A stretch of DNA of 64,000 nt from Candidatus Pseudobacter hemicellulosilyticus (GCA_029202545.1 CP119311.1:372001-436000), one strand, 5' to 3'. Numbered from the stretch's first letter, positions 16,472-26,351 are shown. Notes: a model not told the origin generated them from the sequence alone. Program-made: numbers and translations.

Positions 16472-17893
16472 CTACTTTTCGATATTGATAACTCTAACCT
16501 TTGTCGGAGGTAAAAACATCATATTCTGCGTCATACCTGATTGTTCTATAACATCATCAGGAATAGGAAAAGTATATCGCTTGCTTCCAGGAAGCAAAGT
16601 GATAAGCTCGTCATCAACAATTCGATCAATTGTAACATCAAAACGTTCATCAGAATTTAACCTGCGCAAATCACTCCACCGCAGACCACGAAGGATTAGC
16701 TCCTTCCGTCTTTCCTGTAAGACATACTGAAGGGCCTCAGTTTCGCCAACTGCAGTGTAATCTTCGAAAAGCGAAGTACCATCTACTGACTTTTTGTAGC
16801 GCTTCTTAAGCAAATAATTTAAATCATTAAGTCCTTCATCAATTTTCCCTAACCTTACTAAACATTCAGCTCTTACCAAATACATTTCGTCAACTGCCAA
16901 ACCAGCAAATAACTCGTCTGCATTATCATTGTAATTGCCTTTAAATGTTACAAGATTATTGTTCTTACTGAACAAAATAATCTTTCGTAAATCATTCTCA
17001 TCATACGAATCGTAAAAAGTCGAATCGACAAGGTAATTGCGAGTCAAAAATCCTGATACTTCACCAGTGTACAATACATCATGAAATAATACTTCTTTAG
17101 GAAACAACCCAAAATTTGGCTGTGATTCACTTAATTCTGTGAAATCTATCAAATCATTTTCGAGTTCTAAAGAACGATTAGAATAAACATATGCACTATC
17201 ATAAATACTCATACTTAAGTAAGTCCTTGCCAACATGGCAAATGCAGCAGCCTTATCTGGTCGTGTCGGATATGGTGTATCCTTAGGTAAATAAGTCGCC
17301 GACGTCTTCAAATCACTTAGAATTTGGCCATAGGTCTGCATTACGGTAGAGCGTTTAGACTGTTCAGCTAAATCTATATTGAGTCGCAAAGGAATTCCCA
17401 GCTCACTGCTTGCAGTATTATTGTTGAAAGGGTTACAATAGTGTTGTGCAACAGACCAGAATGCTACTGACCTATTAAACAAAGCCTGGCCTAAAACAAA
17501 TTTATCGTCCTCTGAAACAGGATCAATTCTCTTAGTCATCCCGTCCAAAACAATATTGTTGTTAAAAATCCTATTATATATGCCCAGCCAGCTCACCACA
17601 TCTCTATAGGGAAGATCATGGCTCCACGTATATGCATTTTTTGCTATTGCGTCTGCAGAATTCCAAGCGCTCTCATCTACATAATGGCCATCAGCAGCAA
17701 CTTCTCCGAGACTTATTAAAAAATTATTCATCCTTACCGACTGATCTAATAAGGCTTGAAAGTCCTTATTGGTAGTTGGTACCGCTTGTTGAGCATCTGC
17801 TTTCACTTCAAGCCATTCCTTATTGCAGGAATATAATGTCATTACTAAAAGTGTAAATATATAGATACAATACTGATAAGTTCTCATATTCAA
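16472..17893 (-). CDS. RagB/SusD-family lipoprotein
   Basis: 473 aa. The N-terminal signal ends with a lipobox LYSC (Cys23). The helical SusD fold is visible from TPR-like segments (FNRSVAFWSVAQHY, AAAFAMLARTYLSMSIYDSA) and the typical C-terminal RRKELILRGLRWSDLRRL. SusD proteins are the surface lid of SusC porins and capture the transported ligand. It lies 39 bp downstream of the SusC gene and upstream of the two TlpA genes. Pairing with TlpA rather than glycosidases suggests a non-glycan substrate such as peptide. Confidence 0.9.
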   Translation of the reverse strand: MNMRTYQYCIYIFTLLVMTLYSCNKEWLEVKADAQQAVPTTNKDFQALLDQSVRMNNFLISLGEVAADGHYVDESAWNSADAIAKNAYTWSHDLPYRDVVSWLGIYNRIFNNNIVLDGMTKRIDPVSEDDKFVLGQALFNRSVAFWSVAQHYCNPFNNNTASSELGIPLRLNIDLAEQSKRSTVMQTYGQILSDLKTSATYLPKDTPYPTRPDKAAAFAMLARTYLSMSIYDSAYVYSNRSLELENDLIDFTELSESQPNFGLFPKEVLFHDVLYTGEVSGFLTRNYLVDSTFYDSYDENDLRKIILFSKNNNLVTFKGNYNDNADELFAGLAVDEMYLVRAECLVRLGKIDEGLNDLNYLLKKRYKKSVDGTSLFEDYTAVGETEALQYVLQERRKELILRGLRWSDLRRLNSDERFDVTIDRIVDDELITLLPGSKRYTFPIPDDVIEQSGMTQNMMFLPPTKVRVINIEK

Positions 17894-17932
17894 GGTGTTT
17901 AATGATTATAACCGACTTCCCAATTCACAAGG

Positions 17933-20900
17933 CTAATATCTCACGGACAAGCCTACAGAGTACTGTTTTCCGGGAGGGATACCCATATATCCAGGATCCA
18001 CTCCAACATCGTTAGCTTTCCAAAGCAATCCTAAATTTGTGGCATATCCGAAAACCTCTATACCTATAGGTACTCCGTATCTTAAGATGTTAAAACTATA
18101 AGACAAGCGGACGTCTTGCAGCCGAATGTGATCTGCCCGTTCAACAAGAACCTCAGAACGAGCATAAAATAAATCCCTAACATCATTTACTCCACCCGGA
18201 ATTGAAGGAACGAATGTCTTGCTTTCGTCGCCAGATTTAGTCCATCTTAACTTATAGTCAATGTGTCCACCGCCATTGTTTATTAAATTTGTGTAGTTAA
18301 TCGAACTTCTTCTGAAAAAATATCCTAATTGATAGTTTATATTGAAGGAAAATGCAAAATCTTTGTAAGAAAAGCTATTCATAACGCTACCAAAGTATTT
18401 TGGTCTCGAAGTACCATGATAAATAAGATCTTCTGGCTTCGTATTATTTCCCATCAAAACAGTATTGTAATCGACAATTGTATCTCCCACAAAGCCTTTG
18501 GGATCACCATTCATAGCATCCAGGCCTCCCCACTTGTAACTATACACTCCATTAAGAGGTTTACCTACAATAGGTCCACCAGAAAATACAGACGTGGCTG
18601 TCGGTATTAGCTTGTACGATGTCACTTTGTCAACATTATAGCTAAAAAGGAATGCCGTTCCCCAATAAATAGAACGATTTAAGTTTTTAGTATTTATTGT
18701 TATATCCAGGCCTTCTCCTTTATTACTTGCACTATTCCCTGTAAAACTTAGCCATCCTGTAGTTGGATCCAAAAAATCTTTACTTATTAAATCAACTCCT
18801 TTCCTTTTATAATATTCTATTGTTCCACTAATACACTCACGGATAAACTGAAAATCAACACCTAAATTTAGTATTGAAACCTTTTCCCAACTTAATGACG
18901 GATTCGGCGGTGTAACTATTTGAGACCAAATATAATTGGTTCTATTGTCTGGTATACTGGAATACAACATGGTTGGAAATACTGTTGCATCATTCTTCAT
19001 ATTTCCATTAAAACCATAGGAAATCCGGAAATTTAACGAGGGCAAAAGATCTAAATTATAGAACCCCTCTTTGGAAATATCCCATTTAAATCCAGTAGAC
19101 CAAAAAGGCGCCACCTTTTGATTTCTTAATACTCCGAATAAATTCGCTCCATCCTGCCTACCACTTAAAGACAAATTATACTTTGATAACAGAGAATAGT
19201 TAACGTTTAAATAGTAGCTCCTCAATCGTGTAGTCCTACCTCCGTATGAATTACCAGTGGGGATTTGCAAACTTCTTCCCAAGAATCCTCGAAGTCTATA
19301 CCGGTTTACAAAATCAATATTTGGTGAGTAAGTAGACGTCGTTGCATTATACCCATACCAACGATCAGTATAGCTCTCAAACTTGTTTTCACTTGTTTCA
19401 AAACCGCCGATCGCAAGAAGTGAATTTTCATCCCATGACTTAATAAAATTTAACTGTCCACGAACATTCCAATTCGATTGCGTCGAGTTCCCAATATTCA
19501 TTACTCCGCCAATCGGTACTGGTCTTTTTACAATCCCAGTTAAAGCATCAATGCTTGTATATGAATTTATAAGATCGGCAGCATAGAAGCTTTCGTCATT
19601 CCAATAATTTCGTCTATTAGAATTAATTTTTTGATACTGAAATTTCACCTCCGCACTCAAACTTTTTAATATTTGATATTTGGCACCACCACCGACTCGC
19701 GCATCATAACTTTTCGATCTGGTTTTAGAATTATCTATCTCATTCAAAGGAACGAATCTCCAATCCAACAATCCTGGATAACTGGCGGTATCAACAAACG
19801 GCAAACGATACTTCATAGGAATTGGAATGGCTTTTCCTTTTCCATCTACCAAGCGTGTATAGGGAGCAATATTGTTGTTGCCATCAGGTATATAATTTGA
19901 ATATGAAATGTCAGAAAAACTTTGCTCATTAATTATGTAATTAAGAAAGCTATTAATCTCCAAATTTTTAGCTGCTTTAAATGTATTGTCAAACCTAAAA
20001 GATATTCTATTATTTTTGCTTTGTTCATTCGGCCCAACACTTCCATTGTAACCAACGGAAGAATAATATATCATCTTATCAGATCCTCCAGAGAAGTTTA
20101 CCGCATACTGTTGTTCTACCAATTCTTGTAATAAATACTTCTTAACATCATCTTTAACATTACCCCGCTTTAACGAATTGATCCTCTCTTCAGCTTCTGA
20201 CTGAGTGATTGTTCCTTTTCTTTGCGACAACAATATTTCTGGAACCTCCTGTATCACAGGAAAATAGTCAATACCTGCATAAACATCATCATAAGCATTA
20301 TAGAAGCCATTTTCAAATAATCGTTTTTGAAATTCAATAACGTCCTCTGACCCCATAAGTCGTAAGTACTCCATATCCGGCCTTTCTCCGATCACAACGT
20401 TAGCAGTCCCTTGAATAAGAGGTTTACTATTCAACTTCCCTTTTTTGGTATTAATAACTATCACTCCATTGCCTGCTCTCGCCCCCCAAATACTCGCCGC
20501 CGCCGCATCTTTTAAAACCGTTACGTCAAGTATATCGTTCGGATTGATATTATTGATTACAGCTGATCCTGTAGACTCATCATAAGGAAATCCATCTACT
20601 ACCAGTAATGGTGCTACATTCGAATTTATCGTGCTAATCCCACGGATACTTATCGGGTATTGACCTGGATTTACATTTCTTGAATCATAGTTCAATCCAC
20701 TTGTCACATACCGAATTCTTTCCAAGACATTCCCAGAGGTCGAACGCATCAACAACTTGTTGTCAATTTTTGCATAACTGCCAGTTGTCCTATCTCTTAA
20801 CATTTCTTGATAACCAGTACTTACGGATATTCCGACTTCTGCCAATTCGGAAACTCTCTCATTCATTTCGGCGATTAATAATTTATCTCCCTCGACTATT

Positions 20901-21457
20901 ATCTCCAAACTATCATATCCAATACTTGAAAAAGTAAGTTTTTGATACTTACTCACATTATCTAAATTAAACGCTCCATTTTTATCCGAGATTGTAAACT
21001 TACCTGTAGTCCTTATTGCTATACTCGCTCCAATAATTGGAAGTCCCTTCCTGTCAACAACTTTTCCTTTAATTGAAAAACTGCGTACCGTATCTTCCTT
21101 AAAACTGGCTTTTTCTTTTGTAACTAAGCTGCCAACTTTATGAATTACAATAGCTTTAGATTTCAAACTATACGTCAATGATTGTCCTTGCAATATTTTC
21201 TCCAATGCTTGCACTAATGGTACTTTGTTTACTGAAACTGTGACTGCTTTTGAATTCTTGATATCTTCATCTGAATAAACAATTGCTATGTCAACTTGCT
21301 TCTGCAAAGCTTCCAATACAATCTCAAGGGGCTGACTTGAAAAATGAAGAGTTATTTTGGGTTCTTGAGGCGGTCCTCCAATTGTTTTGTGCGCGGTAAT
21401 AAATACCAGCATGGCAGATAAGCAAAACCGAATCGTCTTTCTGTAAAACTTTTGCAT
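17933..21457 (-). CDS. SusC/RagA-type TonB-dependent receptor
   Basis: 1174 aa with a signal peptide, an STN domain (about 35-110), a carboxypeptidase-like regulatory domain (about 127-205) and then plug (SIRGISTINSNVAPLLVVDG, NDILDVTVLKDAAAASIWGA) and a beta-barrel ending in QYSVGLSVRY, aromatic at the last residue. The STN domain normally contacts the periplasmic part of a FecR anti-sigma factor, and a FecR/ECF-sigma pair lies just upstream at 21769-23731. It is the first gene of the SusC-SusD-TlpA-TlpA operon. The DNA is AT-rich. Confidence 0.9.
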   Translation of the reverse strand: MQKFYRKTIRFCLSAMLVFITAHKTIGGPPQEPKITLHFSSQPLEIVLEALQKQVDIAIVYSDEDIKNSKAVTVSVNKVPLVQALEKILQGQSLTYSLKSKAIVIHKVGSLVTKEKASFKEDTVRSFSIKGKVVDRKGLPIIGASIAIRTTGKFTISDKNGAFNLDNVSKYQKLTFSSIGYDSLEIIVEGDKLLIAEMNERVSELAEVGISVSTGYQEMLRDRTTGSYAKIDNKLLMRSTSGNVLERIRYVTSGLNYDSRNVNPGQYPISIRGISTINSNVAPLLVVDGFPYDESTGSAVINNINPNDILDVTVLKDAAAASIWGARAGNGVIVINTKKGKLNSKPLIQGTANVVIGERPDMEYLRLMGSEDVIEFQKRLFENGFYNAYDDVYAGIDYFPVIQEVPEILLSQRKGTITQSEAEERINSLKRGNVKDDVKKYLLQELVEQQYAVNFSGGSDKMIYYSSVGYNGSVGPNEQSKNNRISFRFDNTFKAAKNLEINSFLNYIINEQSFSDISYSNYIPDGNNNIAPYTRLVDGKGKAIPIPMKYRLPFVDTASYPGLLDWRFVPLNEIDNSKTRSKSYDARVGGGAKYQILKSLSAEVKFQYQKINSNRRNYWNDESFYAADLINSYTSIDALTGIVKRPVPIGGVMNIGNSTQSNWNVRGQLNFIKSWDENSLLAIGGFETSENKFESYTDRWYGYNATTSTYSPNIDFVNRYRLRGFLGRSLQIPTGNSYGGRTTRLRSYYLNVNYSLLSKYNLSLSGRQDGANLFGVLRNQKVAPFWSTGFKWDISKEGFYNLDLLPSLNFRISYGFNGNMKNDATVFPTMLYSSIPDNRTNYIWSQIVTPPNPSLSWEKVSILNLGVDFQFIRECISGTIEYYKRKGVDLISKDFLDPTTGWLSFTGNSASNKGEGLDITINTKNLNRSIYWGTAFLFSYNVDKVTSYKLIPTATSVFSGGPIVGKPLNGVYSYKWGGLDAMNGDPKGFVGDTIVDYNTVLMGNNTKPEDLIYHGTSRPKYFGSVMNSFSYKDFAFSFNINYQLGYFFRRSSINYTNLINNGGGHIDYKLRWTKSGDESKTFVPSIPGGVNDVRDLFYARSEVLVERADHIRLQDVRLSYSFNILRYGVPIGIEVFGYATNLGLLWKANDVGVDPGYMGIPPGKQYSVGLSVRY

Positions 21458-21521
21458 ACATTTGGCTAATTAATAATGGTTACGTGAATTGTTAACTTTC
21501 CATGTAGCCTGAGCATTTTTG

Positions 21522-21550
21522 CCGGGAGTGTTAGCGCACTCCCGGTTTTA
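21522..21550. terminator. Hairpin between FecR and SusC genes
   Basis: CCGGGAGTG (21522-21530) with CACTCCCGG (21537-21545), six-nt loop. T-rich sequence follows only on the plus strand, so it would not be a classic terminator for the minus-strand genes on either side. The rest of 21458-21768 shows nothing I can name. Confidence 0.35.
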
Positions 21551-21768
21551 CTTTTAGTTACATGCTGATTTTGTAAAACACTGACACAGGATGGTTCAAT
21601 GGCCTTATGGCGTAATTAATTGCATCAAACGGCAAGCCTTTCGTGGTGTGTGAGATTCGTGGAAATGAAATAAGGGACTTGTGTTATTGGCATGAAGTAA
21701 ATGCCGTCTGATTCTACCTCCTTTCTACTGTATTGAACAATCCGTAACCAATATATATTTCCCTGAAT

Positions 21769-23031
21769 TTAGGGCTTATCGACGATTACGGTTACTTTTT
21801 CTTGCGCATTTTTATCACCTGTGATGGTGAAGCGGACCTTTTTGGAAGCCGCCAGAATCTCCAGCAATTCACTCAGATTGGCTGTCCTGGACAAATTGAG
21901 TATCGAGAATGTTGAGCTGGGCAAGGTGTGGTATTGAACATCAACCCCGTACCACCTGGATACGTCTTTCATGATCTCTTCCATGCTGGCCCTGCGGAAT
22001 AGGAAATTTCCTTCCTTCCAGGCGATGGCTTTGGAAAGGTCCACGCCGTGCGACACTTGGAGTTGATCCCCCTGCAGGGAGGCCTGCTGGCCTGCAGAGA
22101 CCGATGCTTTCTTCGTTTTGTTTGTAGCAATCGTTATGTTTCCTTCTGTAACCGTGGTGACGATCATCGGATCGTACGCATTGATGTTAAATGCGGTGCC
22201 CCTGACGGTGATGGACTGGCCATCGGTATCCACAATGAACGGGATAAGTTTTTGGTCTTTGGAGCTGGCCTTTGCCACTTCCATATAGACTTCCCCTGTT
22301 ACGACAATCCGCCGCTCAGCGCCCGTAAAACGGGTGGGGTAGGAAATAGAGGAAGCCGCATTCAACCACACCCGTGTTCCATCACTTAGGGTCAGCGAAT
22401 AGGTGCCGCCCTGTGGTGTACGGATGCTGTGCTGTTGCGGCTTCCCAGTTTCAGTACCATTGGGAATAGTGAGGACAAGGGCCGTAGAAGAAGCATTAAT
22501 ATCTCTCGACGCGCCATACCATTCTTGCAGGCGTTGGATATTGGAAGTTGATGCTCCTGAGTCCAAACCAACAGAACTACCGTCTCCAAACGTGAGGACT
22601 GCCTGATTCGAGCCTGCAGGAACATCATGAACGTATTCAACAGCCTTATACTCCCGGGGAGCTGACCGTTGCATGTATAAATAGGTAAATGTACTGATCG
22701 TAAATAATACCGAAGCTGCCGCCAGGTAAGCGATAAGCCGGCGGTTACGCAGGCGCCGTACATCCCGGTGCCAGTCCGCATCAACTCTTCCGAAAAAACG
22801 GGACCAGATTTCGCCTTTTGTCCTGGCGCCGTATTCGGGTCCGAACAATTGATGACGTTTCCGCAACCACTCGATAAGTTCCACGTCATTCTGGGACCGA
22901 TCAAACAGTTCCCGGTTTTCCGGGGCTTCGTTGACCCAGAGATCGAGTTCGGCCCGTTCTTCCGGGGAAAGCGTTTCCTGGAGGTACTTAAATAACAGAA
23001 TACTGATGCGCTCTTCCATCTCATGTTGCAT
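21769..23031 (-). CDS. FecR-family anti-sigma factor
   Basis: 420 aa with the complete layout: a cytoplasmic N-terminal anti-sigma region (about 1-90), a membrane helix (about 96-116, LIAYLAAASVLFTISTFTY), a FecR domain (about 200-310: IRTPQGGTYSLTLSDGTRVW, LNAASSISYPTRF, GEVYMEVAK) and a DUF4974 end (about 340-410: FLFRRASMEEIMKDVSRWYG). It would hold the ECF sigma until the STN domain of an occupied SusC signals. The sigma gene lies 100 bp upstream on the same strand. Confidence 0.9.
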   Translation of the reverse strand: MQHEMEERISILLFKYLQETLSPEERAELDLWVNEAPENRELFDRSQNDVELIEWLRKRHQLFGPEYGARTKGEIWSRFFGRVDADWHRDVRRLRNRRLIAYLAAASVLFTISTFTYLYMQRSAPREYKAVEYVHDVPAGSNQAVLTFGDGSSVGLDSGASTSNIQRLQEWYGASRDINASSTALVLTIPNGTETGKPQQHSIRTPQGGTYSLTLSDGTRVWLNAASSISYPTRFTGAERRIVVTGEVYMEVAKASSKDQKLIPFIVDTDGQSITVRGTAFNINAYDPMIVTTVTEGNITIATNKTKKASVSAGQQASLQGDQLQVSHGVDLSKAIAWKEGNFLFRRASMEEIMKDVSRWYGVDVQYHTLPSSTFSILNLSRTANLSELLEILAASKKVRFTITGDKNAQEKVTVIVDKP

Positions 23032-23131
23032 TTTGTCCGATTGCCTAACTATAGAACGAAATTGGCTTCGAAATCTTCCCGTAAATTTTAAGAAAATTTA
23101 ACCGACTGCTAATATTGAAGAAATATTTGAT

Positions 23132-23731
23132 CTAATTATCCAGCAAATTTGGCGCGGTAAGTAGTAGGAATATCACGTAAAGGTTCATATCCTTACGCCG
23201 AAACACAACCCGCAATGCACTGATGGCCTGAGATTTGGCCTTATGAACCGCAGAAACAGGTAAATCAAGAGCTTGACAGATTTCATCAGTCTGTAAACCT
23301 TCCATCACGCTCATCCGGAATACTTTTGCTTGCCGGGCAGGTAATCTATCCACCTCCTGGCTGATCAACTCGATAAGTTCGGCTTGGATAATCTTCCGCA
23401 TCAGATCCTGGTCGGGTTGCAACAGATCTTCAGGCACATCCACGCTACGACGCATGCTCCGTGTAGTCAGCGAATTCAGGTAATCGTAGCAGGCATTGCG
23501 GATACTCACATACAAGAAGGATTTTACGTTTTCAAAACTTGGAAAATCAGCACGTTTAGTCCAAATTTTCACCATAGCCTCCGAAACGATGTCTTTTGCG
23601 GTTTCCGGGTCATTGATTAACGCAGCAGCAAAATTGGTGACAGGAGGCAACACCTGGTCAACAAACCAGGTAAAAGCCTTACGGTCCCCATTTCGGAAAT
23701 CCTCAATCTGATAATCTTTGCTTGCCATCAT
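23132..23731 (-). CDS. ECF RNA polymerase sigma-70 factor
   Basis: 199-200 aa from the double ATG at 23728-23731; the open frame extends to 23773 but the upstream 14 codons have no family look. Sigma-2 region: FRNGDRKAFTWFVDQVLPPV, DPETAKDIVSEAMVKIWTKR, KSFLYVSIRNACYDYL. Sigma-4 region: RLPARQAKVFRMSVMEGLQT, DEICQALDLPVSAVHKAKSQ. Members beside FecR and SusC genes switch on their cognate SusCD operon. Likely target: the 17933-21457 promoter. Confidence 0.9.
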   Translation of the reverse strand: MMASKDYQIEDFRNGDRKAFTWFVDQVLPPVTNFAAALINDPETAKDIVSEAMVKIWTKRADFPSFENVKSFLYVSIRNACYDYLNSLTTRSMRRSVDVPEDLLQPDQDLMRKIIQAELIELISQEVDRLPARQAKVFRMSVMEGLQTDEICQALDLPVSAVHKAKSQAISALRVVFRRKDMNLYVIFLLLTAPNLLDN

Positions 23732-24246
23732 CGCCCATATTAATAAATATCCAGCTTCAATTCCGTCAAACACAATTAGGCTACAACGTAGCCTTCACAA
23801 TTTCAGGGCGGTTAATGTGTATGGAAGTGGCAAGATAGTGAAGGACTGGCAAATACGATAACTCCGCTGAAACTTATTTTATGAATTGTGCCGCAAATAT
23901 TAAAACAAATTTACTTATATAATAGTGGTATTAAAAATATTTTATATAATTCTTATTCCCCTTGGGATTGCCTACACTACCGCCAACGTGTACATGTTTT
24001 GTGCAGCTATTTTCCAGGCCCTCCCTCCTGTTCAGATCACGTTGCTTCCAGGTTTTGCCGCCCCTTGGTAATTCTGAATAATCCCTGTTGTCTGCTCACC
24101 AGGCGTTAACCATTATTTTCTTTTTCACCAGTAATGCTGTTGGCTGTTAGCCATTCCATGTCCTGGACTTCCCGCTCGCCTGAATCAATGCAACTCCCGC
24201 CGAGGTATTCCTGCAACTCCCATGCCTACCAGCTTGTGTTTCTCTT

Positions 24247-24429
24247 CCGGCCTGTACCTGTGGACTATGGTGGGAAAAGAGCAGCAAAAATAGTGGCCGG
24301 GGGCAAGGGCGCCGCATAATGTCCGCCTTCCGGCGGCCACCCTTCGGGACTTATAGGCGCCCGCCATGCCCCCTGTGGCCACTATTCATTCCGCTGTCTT
24401 TTCTCCACCGTCCACAGGTAGATGGCCGG
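24247..24429. repeat. 183-bp imperfect inverted repeat with hairpin core
   Basis: Left arm 24247-24313 and right arm 24356-24429 are imperfect reverse complements over about 70 nt. Matching pieces include CCGGCC, TACCTGTGGAC, AATAGTGGCC/GGCCACTATT and GGCGCC. The 42-nt centre holds CCGCC-TTCC-GGCGG and CCC-TTC-GGG mini-hairpins. It lies within the 23,774-24,487 intergenic region, 59 bp before the DUF932 gene. It could be an origin of transfer or replication, or a structured RNA. Confidence 0.7.
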
Positions 24430-24487
24430 CGGGTGAAAAGAAAGAGAAAGTTGGTTAAACAGATTTATTCACTTAAAAAATTTTATC

Positions 24488-25561
24488 ATGGCTCACAATC
24501 TCAATTTCAACGAACAGACAGGACGCTACTCATTTTTCAGCGTCAAGGAAAAGGCATGGCACGGGTTAGGCAAGATCGTGCAGGAGTATCCCACAAGTGC
24601 AGAGGCGATGCGCATTGCCGGCTTGGATTATCAGGTGGAAAAGTTCCCGCTGTTTGCAAAATCGGAAGACGCGCGCGTCACAGGTGACGCGTTACAGTTC
24701 GGCAGTTTGGAACTGCCGGTAGCGTCCCATTTTGCGACAGTGCGCACGGATAACAGTACTGTGCTGGGGGTGGTTGGCAAGGATTACGAAATCGTGCAGA
24801 ACGCGGACGCCTTTGCTTTTTTTGATGCCATCGTGGGCGGTGGTGAAGGTATCCTGTACGAAACGGCGGGCGCGCTCGGTAATGGCGAAAGCGTCTTTAT
24901 CACAGCGAAACTGCCGGGGTATATCCGCGTGGGAAACGGGGATGACGTAACGGAAAAATACCTGTTCCTCACAACCACCCATGATGGTACCGGCAGCATC
25001 ACCGCAGCATTTACGGCCGTCCGGATCGTTTGCCAGAATACATTAAATGCTGCCCTGCGCAACATGTCCAATGTCATCCGGATCAAACACACGACAAACG
25101 CCAAGTCCCGCCTGGTAGAAGCGCATAAAGTCATGGGCATGGCCAATACTATGGCCATTGAGCTTGAAGGCCTGTTTAATCAGTGGGCAACCGTACGCAT
25201 CACAGATGCCCAGGTAAAGCGGCTGATCCAATTGGCTTTATGCCCCAACAATGAGACACTGGCGCATATCAAAGCCGACAATGATAAGGATATGTCCACC
25301 ATCTTCAAAAACAGCGTGGAAGAGGCTTTTTCCTACGCAATGGTATCCGACACGCAGCGCCTGGAAACAACCAAGGGTACGGTATTCGGCGCGTACAATG
25401 CGATAACGGGGTATTTCCAGAATGTCAAATCCTACAAGAACGAGGAAGCCAAACTCAAATCCATCATACTGAATGGCACCGCCCAGGGTAAGGGGCAACG
25501 GGCGTTCGACCTGTGCGCCGACTTCACCAAACAGGGAGCCGAAGCACTCCACCTGAATTAA
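24488..25561 (+). CDS. DUF932 domain protein
   Basis: 357 aa, matching the plasmid/phage-like DUF932 family (TIGR03299 type): WHGLGKIVQEYPTSAEAM near residue 24, VGKDYEIVQNADAFAFFDAI about 97-116, the AALRNMSN and KSRLVEAHKVM region about 192-215, and AYNAITGYFQNVKSYKNEEA about 305-325. The biochemical role is unknown; it is a common marker of mobile elements. It opens the operon that leads into the PRTRC cassette and is preceded by a long inverted repeat. Confidence 0.85.
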   Translation: MAHNLNFNEQTGRYSFFSVKEKAWHGLGKIVQEYPTSAEAMRIAGLDYQVEKFPLFAKSEDARVTGDALQFGSLELPVASHFATVRTDNSTVLGVVGKDYEIVQNADAFAFFDAIVGGGEGILYETAGALGNGESVFITAKLPGYIRVGNGDDVTEKYLFLTTTHDGTGSITAAFTAVRIVCQNTLNAALRNMSNVIRIKHTTNAKSRLVEAHKVMGMANTMAIELEGLFNQWATVRITDAQVKRLIQLALCPNNETLAHIKADNDKDMSTIFKNSVEEAFSYAMVSDTQRLETTKGTVFGAYNAITGYFQNVKSYKNEEAKLKSIILNGTAQGKGQRAFDLCADFTKQGAEALHLN

Positions 25562-25568
25562 TAACCAG

Positions 25569-25596
25569 AAGGCAGCCGCCGCCCGGCGGTTGCCTT
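25569..25596 (+). terminator. Hairpin after DUF932 gene
   Basis: A 12-bp stem (one G-T pair) AAGGCAGCCGCC with GGCGGTTGCCTT around GCCC, 7 bp past the stop codon. No T-run follows, so it may only modulate or protect the DUF932 mRNA end rather than terminate. Confidence 0.45.
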
Positions 25597-25612
25597 CATA
25601 AATATATATATC

Positions 25613-25870
25613 ATGGAGTTTAAAATACAGGATCACCTGGATATTCCCTCAGAACAAACGTTATCAGCCATGAAAATCATAGATAGAGACGGACTACAAA
25701 TAACCGTCACCGACCTGGACAAGGCAATACGGCAGGCCGGGCAATTTATGACGTATCGCCATGATCCCCCGCAACCGTTGGCCGATGCCAGACAGCAGGC
25801 GTATTGGACAGACCTGTACAAAAAGTTACTGACGTTGAAACAGCATCAGCCAGCCACTAAAAAACACTAA
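25613..25870 (+). CDS. Small ICE protein, 85 aa
   Basis: Not recognised. It contains MKIIDRDGLQITVTDLDKAI, then a DARQQAYWTDLYKKLLTLKQ helix and a basic tail. Soluble and small; such genes regularly sit between DUF932 and the PRTRC genes in Bacteroidota elements, from memory. It is 4 bp before the next gene, with which it is probably cotranscribed. Confidence 0.6.
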   Translation: MEFKIQDHLDIPSEQTLSAMKIIDRDGLQITVTDLDKAIRQAGQFMTYRHDPPQPLADARQQAYWTDLYKKLLTLKQHQPATKKH

Positions 25871-25874
25871 CGCT

Positions 25875-26351
25875 ATGGGACAGCCATTTTCACCGGAACG
25901 CCTACAGCATATCCGAAGGTTGAGGAAAGCCCGCAGGCTTTTTGCCCAGGGTCCGCTGTTTGCCTTGCAACGCATGCAGGCGGATTTCCCAGGATATACC
26001 CAGGATCAGCTGGTGGAAGACCTGCGCAGGCGGACGCCACGAAAGAAACACCAGGGCAAAATAGCGCTGGCGCGGTACGGCCGGTATTCCCGAATGATGG
26101 TGTTGATTGAAACATACAAGCGTACCCGGGATGCGGCTGCATTGCTGAAGGCGCAGACCCTGCGCCGCTACATGACCCATCCCTACCGGGTGCGGCTAAC
26201 GTTCCGCAGCGAAGCGTGGGAATATTCGTTTTGCCCGCTGATCCCTTACCGTGCGGTAGAGGAACTCACCCAGCGGTTGGCCAGCTGTAAAACTCCGGAG
26301 GAGGCAGAACCTATGGTGGAAGCGTTTAGGACAGCCCACCGGCTGAGTTAA
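25875..26351 (+). CDS. Basic helical protein of unknown function
   Basis: 158 aa, strongly basic with many Arg (for example RRLRKARRLFA, VEDLRRRTPRKKHQGK, KAQTLRRYMTHPYRVRL). No signal peptide or membrane helix. The charge suggests nucleic-acid contact, but no known domain is visible. Fourth-to-fifth gene position ahead of the PRTRC genes. It is tightly packed with the preceding gene (4 bp). Confidence 0.55.
   Translation: MGQPFSPERLQHIRRLRKARRLFAQGPLFALQRMQADFPGYTQDQLVEDLRRRTPRKKHQGKIALARYGRYSRMMVLIETYKRTRDAAALLKAQTLRRYMTHPYRVRLTFRSEAWEYSFCPLIPYRAVEELTQRLASCKTPEEAEPMVEAFRTAHRLS

Noticed and set aside
22392..23024. 210-codon frame in another phase of the FecR gene
   Set aside because: Shadow of the FecR gene, which has complete FecR and DUF4974 patterns.
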